A stretch of 7,419 nucleotides of DNA from SIAJ01 sp036266155 (lineage in GTDB: Bacteria; Planctomycetota; Planctomycetia; Gemmatales; Gemmataceae): NCBI GenBank assembly GCA_036266155.1, contig DATANR010000236.1, positions 1-7,419 on the forward strand, in the 5' to 3' direction. The translations under genes were made by a program, and so were the position numbers. This document shows positions 1 through 6,039 of this stretch, piece after piece. Each line of letters begins with the position of its first letter. The stretch's first letter is position 1. The notes beneath the pieces are model-generated. The model did no database searches. It was not told where the DNA came from and saw nothing but the letters and a program-made list of their open reading frames with translations.

Positions 1-11
1 CTGGAATCTCC

Positions 12-35
12 ATTGTCGCCGACTCCGTAGGAGTC
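12..35. repeat. Small hairpin repeat, copy 1
   Basis: A perfect 6-bp stem (GACTCC at 21-26, GGAGTC at 30-35) closes a 3-base loop and is preceded by ATTGTCG (12-18) and CCGA-type sequence. The same arrangement recurs at 392-415 in the same orientation, on the other side of the large inverted repeat. It lacks a T-tract, so it does not look like an intrinsic terminator. It may be one unit of a dispersed palindromic repeat. The pairing is seen directly; the repeat-family interpretation is inference. Confidence 0.5.
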
Positions 36-70
36 GCGGAGCTTGCCGAACACCAGGACATCGATTGTTT

Positions 71-378
71 GCAAATTCAGCGTTCTACGACCCCCCTTGG
101 GCAACGCCGTGAAGGATTCTGACATGCCTTTCGCCCCGAAGGGGCTCGGCAGGCCAGCCCAGGGCAACGCCCTGGGAAATGTGGCGCACAACGAGCATGT
201 GCACGCTGAAGGCGTGCGGCCGCTCGGCCGCATCCTTTCAGGATGCCCAGCGAGTTAATTCGATCCCGATTCCCAGGGCGCTGCCCTGGGCTGTCCTGCC
301 GAGCCCCTTCGGGGCGAAATGCATGTCAGAATCCTTCGCGGCGTTGCCCCTTGGGGTCGATTGGTGTGCTGAACTCGC
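71..378. repeat. Large inverted-repeat element (REP/MITE-like)
   Basis: Positions 101-178 are the reverse complement of 270-347 with 74 of 78 bases matching (differences at 110, 128, 154 and 167), giving two long arms around a 91-base centre. Weaker pairing continues outwards after a small indel and ends in a 9-of-11 match between 71-81 and 368-378. Each arm also contains its own palindromes: a CCCC-GAA-GGGG hairpin, and a CCCAGGGC/GCCCTGGG stem with a 3-base loop (158-176 on the left, 272-290 on the right). The arms could therefore pair with each other or fold separately. There is no transposase or plausible protein inside and no clear target-site duplication at the ends. It most resembles a non-autonomous palindromic element (MITE or REP/BIME-like) or a highly structured transcribed RNA. 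The inverted repeat is certain; its nature is inferred. Confidence 0.85.
186..246. other. Hairpin cluster at the centre of the inverted repeat
   Basis: The centre of the large inverted repeat packs four short perfect stems into 61 bases: GCACA/TGTGC (186-190 with 198-202), GCACGC/GCGTGC (201-206 with 212-217), GCGGCC/GGCCGC (216-221 with 226-231) and GCATCCT/AGGATGC (230-236 with 240-246). Neighbouring stems share one or two bases, so not all can form fully at once. With the two long arms paired, this would give a multi-branched, cloverleaf-like tip. No anticodon-type or tRNA-like conserved bases are visible, so it is not called a tRNA. Confidence 0.6.
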
Positions 379-391
379 TTACCGGTGGTCT

Positions 392-415
392 ATTGTCGGC
401 GATTCCTGCGGGATC
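392..415. repeat. Small hairpin repeat, copy 2
   Basis: ATTGTCG (392-398) is followed by GATTCC (401-406), a 3-base loop and GGGATC (410-415), a stem of 6 pairs including one G-T wobble. It matches the 12-35 copy in orientation, spacing, loop length and leading heptamer. The stem arms have drifted relative to copy 1, with changes at corresponding positions on both sides (C/T and A/G) that leave the pairing possible. That suggests structure is what has been kept. No T-tract follows. Confidence 0.45.
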
Positions 416-635
416 AAGAGGACAAAGCCCGGTCGCGTTCAGAGAGGAGTGTCTTATCCTGAGGCCATGAAGAGTGCACAACGCGCGGCCCGATTTGTTT
501 CATTGCGTTGCAATTATGCGCGGTGAATCGAACTGAGCATGCGATCTTCGGAGGCTTCTGGCGCTAGAAGTGAAAAGACGGATTTGCGCCGCAAGTTGCT
601 TGCCGATAACATAATGTGGCAGTTTTTCGAATCTA

Positions 636-687
636 AGATGGCCAACCCCAGTGTCTGTGTTGGCCATCTCTGGTTTGGCCATCTCTG
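636..687. repeat. Three-copy short repeat upstream of the dehydrogenase gene
   Basis: The 13-mer TTGGCCATCTCTG occurs at 660-672 and again, exactly 15 bases later, at 675-687. Its first half also occurs inverted: 636-646 and 659-669 form a perfect 11-bp inverted repeat (AGATGGCCAAC/GTTGGCCATCT) around a 12-base spacer. The set lies 120-170 bases before the start of the dehydrogenase gene, a position suitable for a regulator-binding site or a leader RNA hairpin. Equally, it could be part of a dispersed genomic repeat. No regulator gene is present in the window to pair it with. The copies are seen directly; the function is inferred. Confidence 0.6.
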
Positions 688-793
688 CGAACAGCATGGG
701 GTCTCGGATCCAATGAACTGACTTTGGGATTGCGACGCATTTCCGCTTGCTGCTTGCCCCTTTACAATTGCCCTTTGACCTTCCCACCTGGCC

Positions 794-797
794 GGAG
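794..797 (+). promoter_or_regulatory. Ribosome-binding site of the dehydrogenase/cytochrome gene
   Basis: GGAG lies 9 bases before the ATG at 807. It decides between that start and the in-frame ATG at 747, which would add 20 residues in front of an otherwise clean signal peptide. Confidence 0.6.
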
Positions 798-806
798 CCT
801 CTCCTC

Positions 807-3800
807 ATGTCACGTCGCGTTGCCGTTTTCCTTGCCTTCGTTTCATTGCAAGCTTTCGCTGCCGAGCCGGCCGTTATCGCGCCGACTGGTCCGAAGACGC
901 CGGCCGAGGAGTTGGCTTCGTTCAAGTTGCCGCCAGGGTTCAAGGCCCAGCTCGTGGCCAGCGAACCGGACATCTTGAAGCCGATGCAGATCGCCTTCGA
1001 CGCCAAGGGCCGGCTCTGGGTGCCGACGTCACGCGAGTATCCGTTCGCCGCCATCGGCCGGCCGGGGACCGACAAGCTCTTTGTGCTCGAAGACTTTGGG
1101 CCCGACGGCAAGGCACGCAAGGTGTCGGTGTTTGCGGACGATTTGAATATTCCGATCGGCATCCTGCCGTTGCCCGATTGCAAGAGCGTGATCGTGTCGA
1201 GCATTGATCCGGGGCCAGACGGCGCGAAGCAATCGCCCGGCGTCTTCATCTGGAAGCTGACCGACACGAAGGGGACCGGCAAATACGACCTGAAGGAAAA
1301 GCTCTACGGCCCCTTCGGCATCCGCGACACGCACGGAATGGTGAACTCGTTCACGCTGATGCCGGACGGCTGGGTCTACGCCTGTCACGGCTTCTCGAAC
1401 GAGGACAAGGTCAAGGGGGCCGACGGCCACGAAGCGCCGATGCAGAGCGGCAGCGTGTTTCGCTTTCGTCCCGATGGCCGGCGCATCGAGGTGTTCACGC
1501 GCGGCGAAGTGAACCCGTTCGGCATGACCTACGACTCCTACTTCAACCTCTACGACGCCGATTGTCATTCGAAGCCCATCACGCAGCTCATTCGCGGGGC
1601 GGTGTACGAAAGCTTTGGCAAGCCGCACGACGGGCTCGGCTTCGGGCCGAACATGATCAACCACGACCACGGCTCGACGGCCTTGTGCGGCCTCGCATGG
1701 TACGAGGCCGACCAGTTCCCGAAGGAATTCAAGGGGACGATGTTCCTCGGCAACGTGGTGACCAATCGCATCAACTTCGACAAGATCGAGTTCGTCGGCT
1801 CGACGCCCATGGCGAACCAGCAGCCGGACTTCCTGGTGAGCGAGGACCTGTGGTTCCGGCCCGTCGATATCAAACTCGGGCCGGACGGCTGCTTGTATGT
1901 GTCGGACTTTTACAACAAGATCATCGGCCACTACGAAGTCGACTTGCGGCATCCCGGCCGCGACAAGACGCGCGGCCGCATCTGGCGAATTGTGTGGACG
2001 GGCAAGGACGCGAAAGAGCCGAAGAGCGTCGGCGACATCACCGGACTGAAGCGCGAAGCGTTGGAAAAACTGCTCGGCGACGCGAACATCATGGTGCGGA
2101 TGCAAGCGACGCATCAGCTCATCAATCGCAAGGAGGCCGTGCTTCAAGAAGCACGCAAGGTCGAGGACGAAAGTGATGTGCGTCGCGTTCACGAGATGTG
2201 GGCCAACGAGGCCGAGCCGCTGTTTGACAAGATGGACCACAAGTTGGAAGCACTGGCCACGCCTCAGGACAATGATGGACTCATTGGCACCCATCGTTAT
2301 CGTCTGCAATCGGCCCAGGCGGAATGGCGGCGTGATCACCGAGGGGATCGAGAGGAAGTGATTGAGAAAGCGGTTCAGGAGATTGCCAAAGACGCCGACC
2401 ATCCGCAGGTGGCCCGCGCCAAGGCCGATTGGATGACGACCGATCCGAAGCCGGCGAATTTGCCGGAGCTGTTGAAGGCGATCGAGAAGGTCAAGCCGGA
2501 AGACACACACCTGCGTCACTCGCTCCGCATTGCGCTCCGCGAAACGCTGCGTGATCCGGCGGCATTTACGGCGCTGAAGGCGATAAAGCTCAAGGGCGCT
2601 CTGCAACGCGCTGTTGCCGACGTGCTGCTCGGCTTGCCGACCAAGGATGCGGCCGACTATCTCACGGCGAACCTGGCGAACCTGCCCGATCCGAAGATGT
2701 TGCCAACGTACATCGAGCACGCCAGTCGATTCGGCGACGGGGCCAAGCCGATCTTCCAATTCGTGACCACGCACAAGCCGGACGATCTGCGGCAGACGGT
2801 CGCCATGTTCGCGGCCTATCAACGTGGTTTGCAGCAGAAGGGCGGACCACGATTCGATAAGGACGACACGGACTTTGCCGAAGGCTTGCTCGGCCGCGGC
2901 TTGAAGGATGTCGACGGCCAGGTGGTGCAGTCGTGCCTTGATCTCGCGACGGCGCTCAAGCTCAAAAGCGCCGCCGACGGCGTGCGCGATTTTGCCATGC
3001 AGAAGGATCGACCGGACGCCCAACGTGGGGCCGCGTTCGCGACTTTCCTCGCAGTGGATCCCGTTCGCGCTGGACCAATCGTTGGCAAAGTATTGACAGA
3101 TGCGGATGAGCGTATCGAAGTCCGTGAACGGGCGGCCCAGGCGTTGGCCGGCGCCGCCTCGCCGGCGACATACGCTGAATTGACAGGTGCGCTGGAAAAG
3201 GCGCCGGCCCGTTTGCAGACGAGCATCGCGATCGCAATGGCGGGTCAGGCCGCCGGGGCCGATCATTTGCTCAAGACAGTTGCCGCTGGCAAAGCGTCAG
3301 CACGGCTGCTGCAAGAGCGTGCGGTGCAGGCTCGGCTCAACGAGAGCAAGTTGCCAAAGGTCGGCGAACGCATCGCGGAGCTGACGAAGGGCTTGCCCTC
3401 CGCCGATCAGAAGATGACCGCGCTCATGAACCAGCGCCGCACAGCGTTTGCGAAGGCAAAAGTCGATCCGAAGGCCGGGGCGCTGATCTACAAGAACAAT
3501 TGCGCCAACTGTCATCAGCTTGGCGGCGAGGGCGCCAAGGTCGGCCCACAACTCGATGGTCTCGGCGTTCGCGGTCTGGATCGTTTGCTCGAAGACATCT
3601 TCGACCCGTCGCGCAACGTCGATCAAGCATTCCGCGCGACGGTGCTGAATTTGAAGGACGGCAAACAGATGACCGGCCTGGTCCTTCGCGAAGAAGGGGC
3701 TCTGATCGTGATGGCCGACAACCTCGGTAAAGAAGTTCGCATCCCGAAGGCCGACGTGGATGAACGGCGCGTCTCGCTGCTGTCGCCGATGCCGGCTAAT

Positions 3801-3878
3801 TTCAACGAGACGATCAAGGAAGAAGACTTCTACAACCTGATGGCGTTCCTGCTCCAGCAGCGGCCGAAAGACAAGTAG
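807..3878 (+). CDS. Exported PVC-type dehydrogenase with C-terminal cytochrome c domain
   Basis: This 1023-residue protein is predicted to oxidise an unidentified substrate, probably a sugar or alcohol, and pass electrons to covalent haem in the periplasm or at the membrane. Residues 1-18 form a signal peptide (SRR, a hydrophobic stretch, then AFA before AEP). Residues 30-397 match the PVC-type membrane-bound dehydrogenase beta-propeller, with hallmark segments DTHGMVNSF (174-182), HDHGSTALCGLAWY (286-299), GPDGCLYVSDFYN (358-370) and RDKTRGRIWRI (385-395). Residues 410-880 are helical, alanine/leucine-rich and HEAT-like, probably a scaffold. Residues 888-1020 are the planctomycete haem-binding domain: CANCH at 899-903 binds haem, and Met995 in SPMP is the likely axial ligand. 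The start at 807 is chosen over 747 because of the signal peptide and the GGAG 9 bases upstream. Length and domain order are normal for the family; substrate and electron acceptor cannot be read from the sequence. It stands alone on the plus strand. Confidence 0.93.
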   Translation: MSRRVAVFLAFVSLQAFAAEPAVIAPTGPKTPAEELASFKLPPGFKAQLVASEPDILKPMQIAFDAKGRLWVPTSREYPFAAIGRPGTDKLFVLEDFGPDGKARKVSVFADDLNIPIGILPLPDCKSVIVSSIDPGPDGAKQSPGVFIWKLTDTKGTGKYDLKEKLYGPFGIRDTHGMVNSFTLMPDGWVYACHGFSNEDKVKGADGHEAPMQSGSVFRFRPDGRRIEVFTRGEVNPFGMTYDSYFNLYDADCHSKPITQLIRGAVYESFGKPHDGLGFGPNMINHDHGSTALCGLAWYEADQFPKEFKGTMFLGNVVTNRINFDKIEFVGSTPMANQQPDFLVSEDLWFRPVDIKLGPDGCLYVSDFYNKIIGHYEVDLRHPGRDKTRGRIWRIVWTGKDAKEPKSVGDITGLKREALEKLLGDANIMVRMQATHQLINRKEAVLQEARKVEDESDVRRVHEMWANEAEPLFDKMDHKLEALATPQDNDGLIGTHRYRLQSAQAEWRRDHRGDREEVIEKAVQEIAKDADHPQVARAKADWMTTDPKPANLPELLKAIEKVKPEDTHLRHSLRIALRETLRDPAAFTALKAIKLKGALQRAVADVLLGLPTKDAADYLTANLANLPDPKMLPTYIEHASRFGDGAKPIFQFVTTHKPDDLRQTVAMFAAYQRGLQQKGGPRFDKDDTDFAEGLLGRGLKDVDGQVVQSCLDLATALKLKSAADGVRDFAMQKDRPDAQRGAAFATFLAVDPVRAGPIVGKVLTDADERIEVRERAAQALAGAASPATYAELTGALEKAPARLQTSIAIAMAGQAAGADHLLKTVAAGKASARLLQERAVQARLNESKLPKVGERIAELTKGLPSADQKMTALMNQRRTAFAKAKVDPKAGALIYKNNCANCHQLGGEGAKVGPQLDGLGVRGLDRLLEDIFDPSRNVDQAFRATVLNLKDGKQMTGLVLREEGALIVMADNLGKEVRIPKADVDERRVSLLSPMPANFNETIKEEDFYNLMAFLLQQRPKDK

Positions 3879-3887
3879 AGCCGGAGA

Positions 3888-4505
3888 TCACTCGTCGACG
3901 GGCTCCGCCAGCGGCGGCCCGTCGCCTTCGCGTGGCCAAGGTCTCATGCCGTTGCCGTCGGGTTCCTCGCGGTGCGCCGCTTCGGGGTCGGTTGGCCGGA
4001 ACTCATCGTCATAGTCTGCGAACTCATCGCCTGGCGGCCGGGCGCTGCCGAGCCGACGCGCCAGACCGGCAATGCGGACCCAATAGCCAATCCAGAACAT
4101 AAGAAGCACCAACCATGCTCCGGAAACGACGCAATTCCATCCACTGGTCGCCGGCGCACACATGCAGCAGGCAATGATCAGCGTGCCAATCGAATAAGTC
4201 ATTCCGAGTCGATGGCCAAAATCCTCGGTCTGGACGTACCAATCGCGGGCACGCCATTCGTTTCGTAGCGACGCCGTCACCCGCGGAACCATAATCAGAT
4301 AGAAGATGTGATTGAAGAGCGGGATGATCGCGAGCCAGACGAAGCCGGGCGCCAGTTCGCGATTGTCGGGGTCGACGCGCAGGAGGCAGCGATAGACCGT
4401 AAACAGGAAGGCGACGTGCAATGCCAACGCGCCGGCGAAGAAGCCGACGACGAAGGTGATGAGCATCCAGTCGTCGGTGCCCCAGATCTTCGCGTTTGGG
4501 CCCAT
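3888..4505 (-). CDS. Four-helix membrane protein of unknown function
   Basis: The 205-residue product has four likely membrane helices at about 14-38, 53-74, 103-118 and 127-148. Basic residues in the loop between helices 2 and 3 (PRVTASLRNEWRAR) and after helix 4 (RIAGLARRLGSAR) suggest both ends lie in the cytoplasm. The tail from about 155 is acidic and proline-rich and looks disordered. Helix 3 carries a CCMC cluster (113-116). The IPLFN...VPRV..SL..E pattern after helix 2 recalls a family of small uncharacterised bacterial membrane proteins, but I recall this from memory only and can assign no function. The ATG at 4505 has GGGAG 7 bases upstream. The gene follows the efflux-channel gene after 63 bases, so the two may be co-transcribed. 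Its end faces the end of the dehydrogenase gene 9 bases away. That it is a real gene is likely from the start signal, hydrophobicity pattern and lack of competing frames. Confidence 0.78.
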   Translation of the reverse strand: MGPNAKIWGTDDWMLITFVVGFFAGALALHVAFLFTVYRCLLRVDPDNRELAPGFVWLAIIPLFNHIFYLIMVPRVTASLRNEWRARDWYVQTEDFGHRLGMTYSIGTLIIACCMCAPATSGWNCVVSGAWLVLLMFWIGYWVRIAGLARRLGSARPPGDEFADYDDEFRPTDPEAAHREEPDGNGMRPWPREGDGPPLAEPVDE

Positions 4506-4512
4506 TGGCGGT

Positions 4513-4517
4513 CTCCC
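4513..4517 (-). promoter_or_regulatory. Ribosome-binding site of the membrane protein gene
   Basis: Read on the minus strand this is GGGAG, 7 bases before the ATG at 4505. It directly abuts the G-rich plus-strand run at 4518-4534. Confidence 0.6.
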
Positions 4518-4534
4518 GGGGGGGTGCGGGCGGG
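4518..4534 (+). other. Possible G-quadruplex motif before the membrane protein gene
   Basis: On the plus strand there is a run of seven G followed by TGC, GGG, C and GGG. Splitting the seven-G run as GGG-G-GGG gives four G-triplets with loops of 1, 3 and 1 bases, a canonical quadruplex pattern. It lies on the template strand just upstream of the ribosome-binding site of the minus-strand membrane protein gene, so any effect would be on transcription or replication, not on mRNA folding. Formation is unproven. Confidence 0.4.
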
Positions 4535-4555
4535 TGCCGCTCGGCTCGCGGCACC
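4533..4555 (-). other. GC-rich hairpin between efflux-channel and membrane protein genes
   Basis: A perfect 8-bp stem (GGTGCCGC at 4533-4540, GCGGCACC at 4548-4555) closes a 7-base loop, beginning 13 bases after the stop of the efflux-channel gene. On the transcribed minus strand it is followed by C-rich sequence, not a U-tract, so it is not a standard intrinsic terminator. It could stabilise the 3' end of the upstream message, reduce read-through, or be a dispersed palindromic repeat. The stem is seen directly; the role is inferred. Confidence 0.5.
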
Positions 4556-4568
4556 TACTTCGATTTGA

Positions 4569-5927
4569 CTACTGCTTCGGCATGCCCATCTTAGCGGGCG
4601 GTTCCGACTTGACCTCCGCTGGCATCAGACCGAGGGCTGGCTCGCCAACGGCGGCGGCCACGTCGGCCCGCGCTTGCCAGACGGACCATAGCGCGTCGAT
4701 GTAATTGTCGCGCGCCTGGAGCACCTTGCGGCGGATGTCGATGATGCGCAGCAAGTCGACGCCCGGTTCGCCGGCCTGGAAAAGCTTCTCCATATCGTCG
4801 ACGGCTCGTTGCAAATCCGGCAACAGCTTGGTCCGAAGTTGATTGGCACGCATCTCCGCGGCCGTCAGTCGAGCCAGAGCTGAGGTCACATCCTGCCGCA
4901 CGTTGAGTTCGGCTTGCTTGAGAAGCGCGACCGCTTGGGCGTGCTCGGCCTCGCTCTGGAACATTTGCCCGCGCCCGGTGTTGGCGATCGGAATCGGGAT
5001 GTTGACCTGAACGCCGACCGTTTGAATCTTGCTCGGATCGTAACCGACGACGGGCCCCACAATGGGATTGCCATAGCGATTCGCGGTCGCCAACCGAACG
5101 TTCGCGGCCGCCTCGTTGACGGCGAACTGGCGCGCCTTCAGATCGGCCCGACGATTCAAGGCAATGTCATCCAGTGCCTTCACATCGACATCCCACGCCG
5201 AGGGTTCAAATGGGCCATCGGTCTTGAAGGTGCCGACAACCAGGCCGAGTGAGCGGAGTAGTTCTTGGCGGGCAGTCGTCTCGGCTTCACGGCTGGCATT
5301 GAGCAGATCTTGCGTGGCCGTGATTTCCGTGCGCGCGACGACCAGATCAGCGGCTTTCAGTTTGCCCGCATTAACGAGACCACCCACATCCGTCACCATG
5401 CGGTCGTAAATTCCCATCGTCTCGGTGAGAAGGCGGATCTTCTCCTGCCGATATTGCAGGCCGGCATAGGCCTTGATTACCTGGACTGCAATCGATTGCT
5501 CCTGCGCGACGATCTCCCATTCGGTCCGCGACAGCGCGGCGACTGCGCCATCGCGGCGATGATGGATCTGGCCGCGAACCTCGACTTCCCAGAGGAGCAG
5601 AGCCTCGTACGGAGTCTTGTTGGTGACGCCGGCCACCTCGGGCCCGCTGGCACGCTGAACGCGGGTTTCAAGTGTGGGGTTGAACGGATAGGTGTCGGCG
5701 ATCACCAAACGTGCTGTGGCGATGCCGCGCAGGCGTCGCTGTGCCGCGAGGGATGGATTGTTTTCAAGTGCTTGTTGGATGGCCGCGGGCAACGACAAGA
5801 CGTCGGGCGACGCGACCGCGGGAGGCATGGGGGCCACGCGATCGCCGGCGAACTCGACAGTCGGAGACTGACACCACGTCTCGGCAGTGACCGCCAAGAG
5901 CAGAGCGCCGCACAACCAATATCTCAC
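4569..5927 (-). CDS. Outer-membrane efflux channel, TolC/CzcC type
   Basis: This 452-residue protein should form the trimeric outer-membrane channel of a three-part efflux pump. The GTG at 5927 is chosen because GGAGGGG sits 9 bases upstream and translation begins directly with a signal peptide (about residues 1-19, VRYW then LCGALLLAVTA). The open frame extends upstream to an ATG at 6176, but that would overlap the enolase-family gene and bury the signal peptide. Two outer-membrane efflux repeats follow, at about 43-230 and 252-428. Each begins alike (ALENNPSLAAQRR near 53; ALNRRADLKARQ near 256, with RADL replacing the common RPDL) and carries long heptad helices. PIPIANTGRGQ (311-321) matches the second strand-to-helix passage of CzcC/CusC-like proteins. 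The general family is clear; metal substrates would be a guess. No inner-membrane pump or adaptor gene is present in the window, so its partners are unknown. Cys19 is not in a proper lipobox, so lipidation is doubtful. Confidence 0.9.
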   Translation of the reverse strand: MRYWLCGALLLAVTAETWCQSPTVEFAGDRVAPMPPAVASPDVLSLPAAIQQALENNPSLAAQRRLRGIATARLVIADTYPFNPTLETRVQRASGPEVAGVTNKTPYEALLLWEVEVRGQIHHRRDGAVAALSRTEWEIVAQEQSIAVQVIKAYAGLQYRQEKIRLLTETMGIYDRMVTDVGGLVNAGKLKAADLVVARTEITATQDLLNASREAETTARQELLRSLGLVVGTFKTDGPFEPSAWDVDVKALDDIALNRRADLKARQFAVNEAAANVRLATANRYGNPIVGPVVGYDPSKIQTVGVQVNIPIPIANTGRGQMFQSEAEHAQAVALLKQAELNVRQDVTSALARLTAAEMRANQLRTKLLPDLQRAVDDMEKLFQAGEPGVDLLRIIDIRRKVLQARDNYIDALWSVWQARADVAAAVGEPALGLMPAEVKSEPPAKMGMPKQ

Positions 5928-5936
5928 GGGCCGATA

Positions 5937-5970
5937 CCCCTCCGTGCGCTTCCGGATTTGCCGGACGGAG
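5937..5970 (-). promoter_or_regulatory. Ribosome-binding site of the efflux gene, inside a possible hairpin
   Basis: On the minus strand GGAGGGG (5943-5937) is a strong ribosome-binding site 9 bases before the GTG at 5927, and it decides that start. Its first bases can pair upstream: CTCCGT (5970-5965) with ACGGAG (5945-5940). A second internal stem CCGG/CCGG sits around the 5-base loop CAAAT, and a bulge AAGCGC separates it from the outer stem. If this forms in the mRNA it would hide part of the ribosome-binding site. The complementarity is visible; regulation by it is inference, and the fold is modest in size. Confidence 0.45.
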
Positions 5971-6039
5971 CGCTTTGGAGGTATCGACCGATTGCGCGGG
6001 TTGGCTGAAATAAATCGGTGCGGCAAAATGAACTGAACC

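Larger units (their letters stand above)
1..806. other. Gene-free, repeat-rich intergenic region
   Basis: No reading frame here looks like a real gene. The short open frames present run through inverted repeats, have arginine/proline/alanine-rich or otherwise low-quality translations, and lack a convincing ribosome-binding site. The stretch contains, in order, a small hairpin (12-35), a large inverted-repeat element (71-378), a second hairpin related to the first (392-415), a stretch of about 220 bases in which I see nothing distinctive (416-635), and a three-copy short repeat (636-687). From 688 to 793 I see only the leader of the downstream gene. No clear promoter could be assigned. The left edge shows no recognisable end of an upstream gene. 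Confidence 0.7.

Noticed and set aside
186..246. A tRNA-like fold at the centre of the inverted repeat
   Set aside because: The stems overlap one another and none of the conserved tRNA loop bases or an acceptor-end pattern is visible.
71..378. A CRISPR array or integron attachment site
   Set aside because: There are no regularly spaced direct repeats with unique spacers, and no cas or integrase gene is present. The structure is a single inverted repeat.
43..526. Several short plus-strand open frames over the inverted repeat
   Set aside because: They are translations of palindromic DNA with low-complexity composition and no ribosome-binding site. They overlap one another in different frames.
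584..615. A promoter-like pair, TTGCGC (584-589) and CATAAT (610-615)
   Set aside because: The -10-like box is good, but the spacer is 20 bases and the -35-like box is poor. It is not strong enough to annotate, especially in a planctomycete.
539..721. A 60-codon plus-strand open frame covering the three-copy repeat
   Set aside because: It lacks a ribosome-binding site and hydrophobic or domain features, and part of it (VGHLWFGHL) simply reflects the nucleotide repeat. A dispersed-repeat origin is more likely than a gene.
500..1282. A 260-codon minus-strand open frame across the leader and start of the dehydrogenase gene
   Set aside because: Half of it is antisense to the signal peptide and propeller, and the rest runs through the short repeats at 636-687. 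There is no recognisable domain or start signal.
1029..3266. A 745-codon open frame on the minus strand, opposite the dehydrogenase gene
   Set aside because: It is an antisense shadow of a GC-rich gene with strong codon bias. Its translation is rich in Arg, Val, His and Leu, has no domain pattern, and the plus-strand protein is unmistakable.
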